Source: Margaritifera margaritifera
Lineage: Eukaryota > Mollusca > Bivalvia > Unionida > Margaritiferidae
Direction of reading: 5' to 3'
Assembly: GCA_029931535.1 (NCBI GenBank)
Contig: JAQPZY010001686.1
Location: 9,397,001 to 9,461,000, forward strand
Length of the DNA: 64,000 bases
Shown here: positions 24,116 through 36,087 of the stretch, piece after piece
How positions within the stretch are numbered: position 1 is the stretch's first letter
Layout of the letters: each line of letters starts with the position of its first letter
Made by a program: the position numbers and the translations under genes
Notes under the pieces: generated by a model
What the model saw: the letters and a program-made list of their open reading frames with translations, nothing else
Databases searched by the model: none
Told to the model about the DNA's origin: nothing

Positions 24116-26039
24116 GTAAGATAATGATACGCATCCGTTTATTCTATAATATGTGAGCCACAGAATCGTGAACAAGTATCTATACGATAGTATGTTCAGC
24201 AATTTTATTCTTAATTTACAATGCACAACCCCCTACACCAACTATTGGTAATTAGACATGACAAACTCAATAACAGCATCAGCAGCTACAAATACTCTTG
24301 CCAAAATATAGGTTGGATAGTGACTAGACTGTTCCGCTGCCTTCTTTTTTAGGTACGTAAGTTTGTGGATGATAGATACATATAGGTTTAAAACTCACCG
24401 GGTTATCAACGGTAATTTCTAATATCTTAGAATTTATTTATTTGTTTACTTGTTTATTTATCTATTTATTTATTTATCTATTTATATTTTTCTGTCTTCT
24501 TTCATCTCTCCTTCTTTGTCTGCTACTTCTTTCTTTCTCTTCTGTTCATCCCCATCCTCCTCTCACACTCTCACAATAGAAGGGCTCCTTTCATCTGCAG
24601 TATAATACCACTCCATGCAAAATTCAATGATGTTACATTAATCTTGTCCAGATTGATGTATAGAATGAATATTCTTGTATTGAATTAGCCTCCAAATAGC
24701 CGTTTTCACGCATGGTCTCCGAAATGAGGAATTAACTCAGAATCAATTAAAAACAGCTACAGATGTCAGAAAACGAAAGTAAGACGATAGTCAGTGTTTA
24801 GAGTTCCCTGTATATGACAAGACAAGGCTTTATTTACTTCCATTAACCCAATTGGATTGTGAGGATACTAACTCGGTACGTAAGTAGCAGATAGTACATG
24901 AACATGGTAAAAATTATATATATTAAAAGTACAGACATCTGCAGAAGAAAAAAATAATAAATATAGCTGTATCAAAAGAGTGACAATCATAAAAAGCAAT
25001 ACTTTTATTCACGCAGACACTGTACCAAGAATAAAGCCACACCTTGCTATTATATCATGCTCTCCAAAATGCAATAAAAATATATTCTCACGTAATCAAC
25101 ACATTGTATTCCGTAGAATTTCACCATAAGTATTGTCTACATTGTATACCTAATATAACTAATTGATATCCATCTTATACCAAGACTTCATTCATGGTCA
25201 TCCCTCTACTGAACTAAACTCAACTTTTTAACTGAACAAACTTTAAATCCACTAAAAATCTAAACTGGCTGACTATAATTTGCAGAAGTAACTGACTGGC
25301 TAATTCTCTCATGACTTAGTTCTAACTTACTGGCTAATTCTCTCATGACTTAGTTCTAACTTACTGGCTAATTCTCTCATGACTTAGTTCTAACTTATAT
25401 TTAAAGTAAATGACTGGATAATTCTCTAATGACTTGCTTGGTTCTAACTTATATTTAAAGTTTCATATTCCCCTTTTTTGAATGACAGATAAAGACTTCT
25501 GACTATAATTTAAGTTTCTATTGGTCAACTTAACTTAGAAAAGGAGGAGTTATTATGCTTCCGAACTAAGAGATTGATATGTGTCCCCTACCATCCCTTC
25601 GCTCTATATGTAACCTGACCATTATTAAGGATTTTTATGTCCTGGTCACATACTTCTTCACTTGAAATGTCCATCTTTCTTCCAAACATAGACCCCCACA
25701 ATTACCACTGACCAGGCACTTCAACTAATATGGCATACTGTCATTTAACACAGTTTCTATAGTATTGCAGATACTTATACATACTTACCTACATACAAAG
25801 GATAGATTTATGTGCTTTGTAAGCCTTAACTATAAACTGTGATATTAACAACATTTAACATACCCACAATCATCATCTTTTAATTTGAGGGAAAATTTAA
25901 TAAATATTTAATAATCTAACATATTTTCCGAATTATCGTTGAACTATAAATTTACCTAAAATTCACTCTGTGATAAAAGTCCTAGACATACATGTAATTA
26001 TTTAGGGCAGTGATTGACATATGGACCCAACTGGTGACA
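24116..26039. other. Non-coding host DNA
   Basis: AT-rich. Contains (TTTA)n-like low complexity at 24430-24500 and a short tandem repeat of about 35 bp (ggctaattctctcatgactt) at 25285-25455. No gene seen. Confidence 0.5.
25285..25455. repeat. Short tandem repeat, about 35-bp unit
   Basis: Three close copies and one diverged copy of a unit containing ggctaattctctcatgactt and agttctaactta. Confidence 0.8.
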
Positions 26040-26061
26040 CAAATTAAACTTATTGGACACA

Positions 26062-26125
<64 letters not shown>

Positions 26126-26300
26126 AGGACTTAGTACAGCGCTTACTCTTTAGAAGCTCTTAGCACTTTACTATATTAGCTAACACATAAGGACGTATAC
26201 ATGAACACGATTACAAAAAGAAACACCATGAAATTACAAACAAACGACATGCTGAACAATAATTAATCTAAGGAAACATTGTTAAGTCCTAAAGGAGCAC
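26040..26300 (-). mobile_element. LINE 3' end, second copy
   Basis: An (AAT)n(AAC)n tract (26066-26122) is followed by sequence closely matching 26723-26890 (shared aatgaggacttagtaca, taacacataaggac, cacgattacaaaaa, accatgaaattacaaac). This is the 3' untranslated end plus trinucleotide tail, on -, of the same LINE family as the copy that follows. No ORF remains. Confidence 0.7.
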
Positions 26301-26685
26301 TACTGCATAAATTTTCAAATTTTTTATTTTGGGTTTGTTTTTTGCTGTTTGCTTCGAAATGTCGAAAAAGTTTGAAATTAATAAGTCTGACAATCGCTTT
26401 TAAAGACGGTCAAACTTTGACGTACGTAGGGCTTTCCTCGTCTAAAAATAGAGCTTCAGTACGCGTAATATGATCACGTGACAAATCAAAACGGCAATCT
26501 AAGGCGTAAACGGCGTGAGAGTGGATATTGATCCTTTCACACTAATTTATGTGATAATAAAAGACTAGGTACTGCTGTCGCCAATGGGATTAACGAGTTT
26601 TAACACATATTAATGTATTCTCCTTGAAGTAAAGCAGTTTTTATATGCAGTTTTAGAGGAGTGGATAAAACAAGTATTTTGTTGT

Positions 26686-26687
<2 letters not shown>
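26301..26687. other. Non-coding spacer between two LINE tails
   Basis: No gene seen. Unique AT-rich sequence. Confidence 0.45.
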
Positions 26688-26719
<32 letters not shown>

Positions 26720-28195
26720 TAATAATGAGGACTTAGTACAACGCTTAATCTTTATAAGCTCTAAGCGGTTTACAATATCAAGTAACACATAAGGACATAT
26801 ATACGGACACGATTACAAAAACAAACACCATGAAATTACAAACAAAAAACATGCTGAAAATAATTAAGCTAAGGAAACATTGCTAAGCCTTAAGTCTATA
26901 CTTGCAGTCAAAATATGTGAGTTTAAGAGTACTCTTGAATTAGATCACAGAGTCATTGTGTCTAAGTTCAACAGGCAATTCATTCCAGATAGCTGGGCCC
27001 TGGTACGCAAAAGAAAGTTGTCTGTATGACTTCGTTTTGACAATGGGAATAATGAGAATACGAGTGATGGAAGAGGAGCATAAGTATCTTGAAGGGTGTA
27101 CAGGTGGGTGAGGTCCGATAGGTATTTTGGACTGGAGACAGTCAACGAAATGTAGCATAGAGAACAGATTTTGTGTTTGATTCTGGAGTGAACAGGTAAC
27201 CAGTGGAGGGTACATAGCAGGGTGGAGGAGTGCTCGGTTCTTGGTACTCTAAGGATGATCCCAGCAGCTGTGTTTTGAACTTTTTCAAGTTTCTGTAGGA
27301 GATACTAAGACGAACCAGATAAAAGAGCATTACAATAGTTGAGTCTAGAGAGTACTAAGGAACTCATAAGTGTTTTAGTGGCATCAACTGAAAGAAAATT
27401 GCGAATGGAGCTGATACGTCTAAACTCCAGATATGCAGCCTTGCATATGTTCATGACATGTTGGTGTAATGAGAGAGTACTGTCGAGAGCGACACCTAGG
27501 TTTCGTACTGATTGTGCGAATTTAATGTTGGTACTGCTGATACTTATTGCTTGAGGTAAAGGATGGGAATGAGAAAGTCTTTGTGTCGTGATCAGAATGG
27601 CTTCAGTGTTATCATCATTCATCTGCAGCTTGTTACGTGTCATCCATGACTCTCTACGCCTTGGATGTTAGCATCAACTTCAGTTGGGTGGCAAGATTTG
27701 TATATTTTGGTGTCATCAGCATACAATTGGTGAGACAGAGACACCGGATGACGATCTATGACACTTGAGAGGGGCTGAGTGTATAAAATTAAGTGAACGG
27801 GTCCAAGAACAGACCCCTGTGGAACAACAAAACAGATATCAACAGGGCTGGAATGTTTTTAATTTACGGACACAGTTTGCGTCCAGTCGACTAAGTATGA
27901 CTTCAACAATAGTAAGGCTGTATCGCGAATACCAAATACATGCTAGAGACGGTGAAGTAATATATCATTGTCTATTGTGTCAAATGCTGCAGACGAGTCA
28001 ATGAGGGTGAGGACTGTAATCTTTCCACTATCCAAAGAAGAGAGAAGGTCGTTAACTACTTTCAGAAGGCAGTTTCGGTGCTGTGGCGAGAGCGATATGC
28101 AGACTGTAAATTGCAAAAAAAGACTTTTTAAGTTCAGACGAGATACCAGTTGGGACAGAACAACTTTTTCTAAGACTTTTGATATTTTTTTAAAT
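26688..28195 (-). pseudogene. LINE reverse transcriptase, C-terminal half and 3' tail
   Basis: Read on -, successive frames give RT motifs: VLTLIDSSAAFDTID (motif A region, near 28010), then SLSHQLYADDTKIYK (catalytic YADD, near 27710), then NKLQMNDDNTEAILI, NLGVALDSTLSLHQH and LVLSRLNYCNALLSG, and finally FAYQGPAIWNELPVELR near 26975. These are the ordered C-terminal motifs of CR1/Jockey-related non-LTR RTs. The tail ends in an (AAT)n microsatellite. Frames are interrupted repeatedly, so it is dead. The 5' half continues at 31777-32204 beyond a nested Gypsy insertion. Confidence 0.75.
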
Positions 28196-28670
28196 CGTTA
28201 GGGTCAAGCATTGGTTTTTTCAACAGAGGCTTTACAATGTCAGTTTCGAAAAATGGTGAAAATTCCCCAGATGATAGTGTTATGACTCTTGGTGCTGATT
28301 CCCTAACAGCAAACAACAACAAATGAACACCCTCATCCCAATCCTTTTCTGTATCAAAGCAATATGATCGAATCATATTCTTCAAAGTTTGATGAAATCT
28401 TTCCAAAGCACCTTGAGTTTCAGGGTGATAGGTAGAAGATTTAAACTGTTGGATGCCTAATTCATGCATAACTTGTTGGAAAATTCCAGACATAAAATTT
28501 GACCCTTGATCCGACTGGACAGATTTGGGAAGGCCAACAAGTGTAAAAAACTTCACCAAAGCTTTCACAATAGTTTTAGTTTTTATATTTCTCAGAGGAA
28601 TTGCCTCTGGAAATCTTGTAGATGCACACATGATGGTCAACAAGTAAATGACCAGCCAAAGGAGTTTCAT
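28170..28670 (-). pseudogene. Gypsy integrase core fragment (truncated)
   Basis: The reading frame contains LLTIMCASTRFPEAIPLRN, then SDQGSNFMS (second catalytic Asp), and STYHPETQGALERFHQTL (catalytic Glu). The first catalytic Asp and the linker from the zinc-binding part are missing: the preceding frame jumps from LAHETPLAGHL directly into this core, implying an internal deletion of a few hundred bases. The 3' end runs into LINE sequence near 28195, so the final residues are not from the integrase. Confidence 0.75.
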
Positions 28671-30213
28671 GGGCTAAATTAAGAATTTCCTGTCGATATG
28701 ACTTAGGAACAACAATTTGATAGCTCACTGACCACTCGTCACCAGCGGGTACATCAGGTGGTCTCCATTTCCTCATAAGGACCCCATTTTTCACAAAGTA
28801 ACACACTGGAACTTGTGTGGCTTCAGTTTCACTAATAGCCCTCTGAAACAAACAAGATATCTCGGGATCTTGCTCCTGTTCAACGACAAGGGATTGTCGT
28901 TTGTCATCCTGATTAGAACAAAGAGAATGAGTTGCCAAAAGAGGATCACTGTGATCAATACCATTTGATTGATCAATACCTGAGGAAAAAGTGACCTCAT
29001 CAAAATACTGACCAATACATGTGTCAGCTAAAGGAATAATATCCAGATCAACATCACTCTCAAGAGCTCTTTTTGCCATAGCTCTAGTAACTGCACAAGC
29101 AGGGTACAAATCAGGGATTTCAGTTTCGACAGGATCAACTTTCTGATCCAAACAAGGCTTGTCAGTTACAAGTGGATTAACCACAACCTTATCTCCAGCT
29201 AGGTCATTGCCTAGTAATAAATGAACACCCTCTATGGGTAAAGAAGTCACTGCCCCAACAGTCACAGGTCCAGAAACTAAGTCTGATGCCAAATTTACAC
29301 AATGGAGAGGAACATTTACAAAGCCGCACTCTACTCCCTGAACAAGAACACTTTCACTTGAAGAAGACTCCTCAGACAAAGGCAAAGTACCTGATAATAA
29401 AAGACTCTGAGAAGCTCCAGTGTCCCTTAATATTTTAATTGGGATAAGTTTGGCAGAATCACCAATAAGTGATATAGAACCTTCTGACATGAATGGTTCA
29501 TAAGCCTCCAAAATAGAATCAGACTGGGGTTTGTTTGACCCAACAAATGTATTGCTTTCAATACAAGACCGTGACCTTGACCTCGTAGAAATAAGAGCAT
29601 TTGGAAAAGCTCTGTCTTTTCTCTGTTGCTTATTTTTCAACTTGAAGCAATCAGAAATAACGTGCCCTTTCTTTTTACAATAAGTGCACGTAGGAAGAGA
29701 TAAGGATTTCTGATCAGTCTTATCAGATGTTTGATTCATAACAGTTGTGCTGTTGTGAAATTTGGAAGTACTTGAATGAGATTGAAATGGTTTTTTACCA
29801 GAAAACTGCTGAGAGGACGACTTATTGCCAAATGAAATTTTGTGAGTCAAGGAATAATCATCAGCCATACGAGCAGCATTTTCCAAAGTTTCCACATTCT
29901 GCTCGTCAAGATAGGTTTTAACATCACTATGGATGCACCTCTTGAACTCTTCAATTAATACGAGCTGTCGGAGGTTATCATAACCTTGATCAACTTTCTT
30001 GGCTGAGCACCACCTATCAAATAGTTGTTCTTTATCCCTTGCAAATTCGACATGAGTTTGTCCAGTTTCTTTTCTACAATTCCTAAACCTTTGTCGATAT
30101 GCCTCTGGTACCAACTCATAAGCTTTCAAGATGTACTCCTTAACCACATCATAATCAGAGTTTTGTTGTACTGACAGTGAAGTGTAAACTTCACGAGCTG
30201 CCAATAAGTACAC
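28576..30213 (-). pseudogene. Gypsy Gag-protease polyprotein (broken)
   Basis: A 545-codon frame. The N-terminal part (VPEAYRQRFRNCRKETGQTH..., FKRCIHSDVKTYLDE) resembles the SCAN-like C-terminal capsid segment of Gmr1-like Gag. Then comes one CCHC knuckle CTYCKKKGHVISDC, and a retropepsin with active-site DTGAS in KILRDTGASQSLL (near 29420). The C-terminus carries the integrase zinc-binding start (WSVSYQIVVPKSYRQEILNL, AHETPLAGH). The first codons are a continuation of the upstream Gag frame after a frameshift. Confidence 0.75.
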
Positions 30214-30840
30214 TTTGTAATAACAAAGTCCAATGCTCTCTGGGCCATTTCAAGTTTTCAGCTATTTTCTCGAAATGAAGAAAGTATTTATCTACTTCTT
30301 TTTCCTGAAAAGGGGGTACTAACCTAATATATCTAGTAACATCAAAACCTGGACTTGTGTTTAAAGGAGTGGAGTGTGCTCTGTTTGCCAGTTCTAATTC
30401 TCTTAATTTAAACTGCATTTCCCTTTCTTCTCTTTGCATCTGCATCTGCATTTGTATTTGTCTATCTTCTTTCTCTCTCTCTCTCTCTCCATCTGCCTCT
30501 CTTCTTTTTCTCTCTCCATCTGCCTCTCTTCTTTTTCTCTCTCTCTCTGAATCTGAAGCTTTGCCAATTCTAAATCCATCTGGTTCTTTAACTCTAATTC
30601 CCTTAATTTCCTGTCAGAACCAGATACAGGCTTTCTCTTCAAACTTAAAGCACTGCTATCAAAAATTCCCTTTCCTACTAAATACTGAATTAAAATAATC
30701 TTTATCTCCTGTTTTGTCAATGATAATTTTGCCTCAGATATACTGTATTTTCTGGCAAGCTCGAGCAACTCATCCTTTCTCATACACTCTAACCCCTCCT
30801 GGGTAGGTTTTGAAATGAAATTCTGAGCATTAGATGTCAT
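30191..30840 (-). pseudogene. Gypsy Gag N-terminal portion (frameshifted)
   Basis: Starts at ATG 30840 (MTSNAQNFISK). It includes a SAP/helical-like ECMRKDELLELARKYSI segment and a long coiled coil of Arg/Glu repeats (QREREKEERQMEREKEE) that coincides with a CT-rich tract on +. The frame is lost within the low-complexity repeat and resumes at 30191-30451 (ELELANRAHSTPLN, FEKIAENLKWPREHW). The shift may be real or a microsatellite length change. Confidence 0.65.
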
Positions 30841-31004
30841 TGTAAATGCTTGTTGGTTTCACACACAAAAATTTCTCTATTTAAAAATCTTTGCCAAAGA
30901 CAAAAAAAATTCAGAGACAAAATCAATATGAATTTCAAAGATAAATTTAATATCTCTAATATGCTTTAAAGATATTCAATCCCAGAAGACGAGCCCCCAA
31001 TTTC

Positions 31005-31776
31005 TGTTACGACTCTATGGTCTAAGAAAAATGTAACAGAAAGAAAGTGAAACCAACAAATCACGTAAAAATCAACAAGCAATTTATTACTAGATAATTA
31101 AAATGAAAAATCAAAAAGACACTTACAGTAATGTGTTTTGAAATCCTAATAATCCAATAAGAATGATTGTTCTAATCACAAGTCCTAAATATAGAATGTT
31201 CCGAATTCAAGACTGTGTCCAAGAATGTTATGATGTGCTAATGGTCTCCAAAGTCCTGATGTACTAGAAATCTTGATGTGCTGATGTCAAAATGAAGTAT
31301 TCCAAAATCTCTGAATAAGTTCAGTTAAATTCCAAAATCATTAATTAAAAATCCCAAATCCAAAAGTTTATGAGCACTGTTATACTCCAATGAATATTTA
31401 AAATAATTCCTCTCTTAGAATTTGGAATGATTTTTCACAAATGTAATAGCTCTTTACAAGACTGATGGTAATGTCAAAACTGAAAAAATGTCCACCAAAC
31501 ATGGTATATATAAAGATTGGTCACATGACAGAATGTTCTAGAATGTGTGTCATCTTAATGGAATTTTACTTGTAAACAAAAATTCAACCTTGACCTTCAA
31601 ATTGAGAAAACATATTGATCAAAACAACCTAATTCAAGGACACTAGTTAAACATGTTTTTCCTGATAAACATAAAGATTTAAGCAAATATTAAAGTGAAG
31701 AAACATTTATAATTTCCTAAAATATTTATAATATTATATAAACATCATACATAACAATAGAGAAGTATTAATAACA
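31005..31776 (-). repeat. 5' LTR of the Gypsy element
   Basis: On - the segment ends GTAACA followed by gaaa and TTGGGGGCTCGTC. The start is placed at TGTTATTAATAC (31776) or TGTTATGTATG (31756). A TATA-like run (tatatata, about 31505-31512) fits an LTR promoter read on -. The border is approximate because no second LTR is present. Confidence 0.5.
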
Positions 31777-32204
31777 TCGGTTAGTGAAGGCAATATTGAA
31801 TCTAAGCACTCAAGCAGCAGTGATGTCGGAATCTTAGTACTGAAGTAGGTTGATTTCGCTGCATGAACTATGTTTGGGACATTCTTCTAATCAGCTTCAT
31901 AGATTTGCTTATAAATAGTAGGACCGCATTAAAGCTAAAGCCTCTCAGCCTTACGGCGTTCTCTTTTAGCAGTGCGAAGCTGGTCCATAATACTACTATA
32001 CCATGGAGAACACTTCTATGTGGATACTCTGCACTTGGTTGCTTGGGCATGTTTGTCAAGCAATGAACGCAAGCAATTATCAAGTTGTTCTGCTGTAGGA
32101 GGTAACGAAGTTGCTAGGTTTGATTGGATGTCATGAATTAGTTGGGTTCTATTAATCATACGGATAAATATGACCCAAATGGAAAAACAAAACAAAAATA
32201 ACAA
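31777..32204 (-). pseudogene. LINE, fragment upstream of the RT (other side of the nested insertion)
   Basis: On - the frame from 32204 contains NRTQLIHDIQSNLATSLPPT and QLDNCLRSLLDKHAQATK, the linker between endonuclease and RT in CR1/Jockey-like elements, followed in another frame by LHGIVVLWTSFALLKENAV. It lies where the 5' continuation of the LINE at 26688-28195 is expected, with the Gypsy copy between them. Confidence 0.6.
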
Positions 32205-32609
32205 TATTTATTTATTGACCTATCTATTTGCTTGTTCTTTGATAATAAGTGGCTAAAACAGGTAAAATTATGTTACATGTAGGTAGGTTAAGCAGCTAGA
32301 AACAAAATTAAATTCAACGGTTTGAAGTATTTAGATAAAATCAGGAATAAAACAGTAATAAGGCAATAAAACAACAATTTTTTTTTTGTCCTGTAAATAT
32401 TTAATATTTTAGACAATTTGATGAATTTTTTTCCTGACAAAATATTTGGTATAGTATTTGCTTCAGAGTCTGTTGGGTTGCCAAATAATAAAGTTTCAAA
32501 TGGTAAGGATGAAAGGCCCCATTTGGATCAGTTTTATTCCCATTTGGATCTCCCTTTGTTTGCCGTAGATTCCTTTTGGGTCTCTATTTGGGTATCTTCT
32601 TGATTTTTA
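32205..32609. other. Non-coding, ccatttgg-rich low complexity
   Basis: No gene. From 32515 onward the + strand repeats cccatttggatc and tttgggt-type words; the same wording resumes at 33690-33880 on the other side of a LINE insertion. Confidence 0.5.
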
Positions 32610-33640
32610 GGTTTCCTGCGCCGCAACCTCCGAATCAACAACATGGAAGTAAAAAACTCAGCATATTTCTCGCTTGTGCGATCTGGCCTCGAGTACTGCT
32701 CAGCCGTGTGGAACCCACATAACAAAGACCCAATATACAAGATAGAGATGGTTCAGAGGAGGTCTGCTAGATATACCACAAACAAGATACAGAAATACTA
32801 GCAGCGTCAGTGCCATGCTGGATCATCTCCAGTGGGAATCGCTTGATTCCAGGCGAACCAAAGCCCAGCTGACCATGTTACACAAGATAGTAAACAACCT
32901 AGTGGACATACCCGAGGATAAATATTTGACCTAGCACAGGGCCGGCGCAAGGGTATTTGGCGCCCTAGGCGAACCTTTAGCCTTGCGCCCCACCCCCTCC
33001 CCCACAATTAACTTTCGAAAATGAATATTGTACATTAGTATGCATACAAATTCTGCATCTGTTTTTCTCTTTCTATTTTTAGACGCTTATTATCTTCTAT
33101 TTTACGCTATTTATCTTTCTTTTTTTATTCATTCAGTTTTATGCCGCTACCATCCAAGCCCCCCAATTGTTGCCGCGCTAGGCGACCGCCTGGTTTCCTA
33201 GTGGTTAAACTGGCCCTGCCTTAGCATCTAGCCGAACCAGGGCAAATCACACCGAGAAGTTCGTACAGAAGTCAGCAGCGACAAACTTCTTAAAGTTCAG
33301 CTTCTTTCCGTGCACCATTGAGATATGGAACAAATTACCGGCAACAGTTGCAGAAGCTCCTGACTTGATATCTCACCAGCAGGAGCTTCCCACCATCACC
33401 TTCTAATGCAATCGTTAGCTACAAGTAAGACCTAGTGATTTTCAGAGCTGTGCTGGTTGAGGTTCATTTATCTCTTCGCCGCCACGGTAGCCGGATTGGT
33501 CTGAGTATGAAGGGACGAAAACGTAGATTGACACTCTTTCACTTATTTCTACCTTTCCTATTATTACTCTTCTGTCTGTCCTACCGCTACCTTATTTCCT
33601 ATATTCTTGACCGAGCACCACCCGTTGTTTAATAGTCAAC
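32610..33640 (+). pseudogene. LINE RT C-terminal fragment interrupted by a MITE
   Basis: On + the sequence reads [20 protein letters not shown], then [19 protein letters not shown], then (after the MITE at 32937-33218) TEKFVQKSAATNFLKFSFF-type and IEIWNKLPATVAEAPDLIS residues. These are the thumb and C-terminal motifs of CR1/Jockey-like RTs. Stops and frameshifts are present. About 230 bp of 3' UTR-like sequence follows. Confidence 0.7.
32937..33218. mobile_element. hAT-type MITE (CAGGGCCGGC ends)
   Basis: Begins CAGGGCCGGCGC and ends (inverted) CTGGCCCTG, the CAGGG-type termini common in hAT MITEs. The flanking 8-mers acctagca and ccttagca are similar but not identical, consistent with a decayed 8-bp duplication. 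It interrupts the LINE frame. The interior has ggcgccctaggcg-like inverted segments resembling those in the MITE at 23861. Confidence 0.68.
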
Positions 33641-35761
33641 TATGACTTCATCAAGGTAGATATCGATAGAAAAATAGGGTCCGTTTACTTCCATATGGGA
33701 CTCCATTTGGGACTATTTGGGTCCGTTAATAATTCCATTTGGGTTTCCATTTAAATCTATTTGACTCCATTAGTCCTGATTTTTGTCCATTTTAGACGGA
33801 GTCATTTGGGTCCATTTGAATCTCCATTTTTGTCCGCTTTGGTCCATTTGAGTCTCCACTCGGATTCACTTGGGTATATGGACGTGTTGAATGATATCTG
33901 ACGGCAAGGTGCCTTCATCTGGGCCAAGTAACAGATAGGCCTTCTTTGGGCGATCTGTTTGGGATTGTCGCCCACACTCCAAGTACACGTTCTCAGATGT
34001 TCCTGAGTGCGCTCGCCCTAACAACTAGAGTTGATATCAAACTTCAAAAGTTCCGGTGTTTTTGAAACCTGATTCCATGGTCTTTGTTTTTGTCCTCTCC
34101 CGCTTCAGAGGTTGTGTTAGTGCTCAGCTCTAGAACAAGGTTCTTGGTGGTTCTCGAATAATGTTCTTGACGTTAGGGTGAGAAAAACCACAAGAACATT
34201 GTTCTCATTTCAAGCACGTTGTTCTCGTGTCTCCCCCAAGGACGCTCATATATAACAGATTTATGTTTTTGCCGTGTGGTATGGAAACCTAAACCGGTAT
34301 TGAAATCTGAAATGTCGGTGTTACGTTTCAGTATTGATTTTATCGTGTATTGTGTCTTATTAGTCTCGTCAACTTAATACTCTAATTGCAGGGGAAAGGA
34401 AAATATATTGGGAACAATATACTCTTTGAGAAAATAAGTGTACATATATAAACAACTATTGAATTGTGTTTAAAATCAGCGGGTCGAATTCCATACTAGC
34501 CAAAAATTTTACTATACCAATTACAAAAGTATAGTCTAAAAGGCATATACGAAGAAAAAGGCTTAGCCTTAACTGAAATCCACCAACACTTCATAAAAAA
34601 AAACAAAAAAACAACAACAACCAACAACATATTAAACCACCATTTCCTTCCATCACCACCGCCCTAAACAACAAATAATCCAATCTATTGGCATCTGTTA
34701 ACCACCCACCCCGATTTACCACCTGTTTCTTCGTCTTCTATAGGTATGTATATAGACATCCAAATATGCACACGTTAAACACCACATAGTTTTTATACCT
34801 CTTCTAGTTTTATAATTTTATTTTGGCACAATTAAAGAGACGTACTCTATAACAAATTCGTAACATTTTTCGTAAGACCCCCTTCTCGATTGTTTGATCG
34901 CACTCTCAGTGCTGAAATCACACGTGCAGGCCATTCGTTTAGGAAGGTCAAGGTTGGAAACGTACCAAAAACAAAAACATGCAATATGTGTGTGATGGTC
35001 ATTTTCTACCTTCATATCATACAAAAGTGTAGCTTATAACTCCCATATAATTAAACAGTTTGGGTAAACTCGAACAAAAACAAAAATATTAAGGTAAGAC
35101 GATTTAGTATGAACCTCTGCAGAGAAATAATGCATAAGAAAGCGTAGACAAGAAAGTTAGTTGATGGAAAACATTGTATTTACCTTGCAACCCCAAAATA
35201 TGGGATTACACTTAATGTGAAAAACAATTTTGCAAAATGTTGGTTTATTTGGTACATTATGTTAAATGACGTAGAATCTTCACCAATCTGAAATCACCCC
35301 TGCCTCTTTCTTTACTTCGTTGGCAACATGGGGCAATGTTACAGCTAGACCGATAACTCTGTCCCTACAACGACTTTCCATCAGAATTCTTTTTTAAACA
35401 ATCGTTATAACGACCATCAAATGTTTTAAAAAATCGTTATCAGGACTGATTTGTCGGTCTAGGTTACAGCAAGACAATATAGTACCCCCACCCCCACGTC
35501 ACCTTGAAGAGGATAATAAAGTAGGCAAGAAAGGTTTTTCATTCTGACTATTTTTCTCTGATATAATCAAATACAGGATCACTGCTCTATGATCCACGAA
35601 GGCGAACACGAGTGCCATTTTATTACAATGGGACATAGCCTGTACTTAGAAGGTACAACAACAACAGACGCAATAAATGTCCATTTCTGAACCGCAAGAG
35701 TAAGATAATTTATGGGAAAACAAGATATCCAGCGTAGTAGATCGGTAGTGTGACATATGCA

Positions 35762-35856
<95 letters not shown>

Positions 35857-35918
35857 AATACCGTGAAAAACAAAATGACCATTAGGGTATGCTGGATATT
35901 TCTTGTCCCAGAATCGAG
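33641..35918. other. Non-coding host DNA, low complexity at both ends
   Basis: 33690-33880 is made of tccatttggg-type words. 34130-34240 has repeated gttcttg/gttctcg words. A long (TC)n microsatellite occupies 35761-35853. No gene was recognised. Confidence 0.5.
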
Positions 35919-36087
35919 TTGGTTGGTTGTTGTTTAACGGCACATCAATACATGAAAGGTTATACTGTACAGAGGCAAAGAGAGGTAATTGCTTTGCACA
36001 GAGACATGCCACCACGGCCAAGGATTCGAACCAACAACCTTCTGGTCGCGAGTCCAGAGCGCTAATCACTGAGCCGCAGCAGTTCCC
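35919..36087 (-). mobile_element. tRNA-derived SINE
   Basis: On - the sequence shows an A-box-like ggctcagtgattagcgctc followed by a perfect B box ggttcgaatcc (plus coordinates 36022-36032), at tRNA spacing. The element ends in cgttaaacaacaaccaacc, a tail typical of molluscan SINEs. A real tRNA gene is excluded because the acceptor and anticodon stems do not form. Confidence 0.72.

Larger units (their letters stand above)
28196..31776 (-). mobile_element. Truncated Gmr1-like Gypsy LTR retrotransposon nested in a LINE
   Basis: Read on - the order is LTR (about 31005-31776), primer-binding-like TTGGGGGCTCGTC just inside it, Gag, aspartic protease, integrase zinc-binding region, integrase core. 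Having integrase directly after protease with no RT in between is the Gmr1-like arrangement (gag-PR-IN-RT). The RT part and 3' LTR are absent, so the copy is truncated. LINE sequence flanks it on both sides. Confidence 0.7.

Noticed and set aside
35646..36069. Two - strand ORFs with long Arg-Glu repeats
   Set aside because: They are translations of a (TC)n microsatellite plus part of a tRNA-derived SINE.
36000..36087. Possible tRNA gene with A and B boxes
   Set aside because: The acceptor and anticodon arms do not fold and the sequence continues into a SINE tail.
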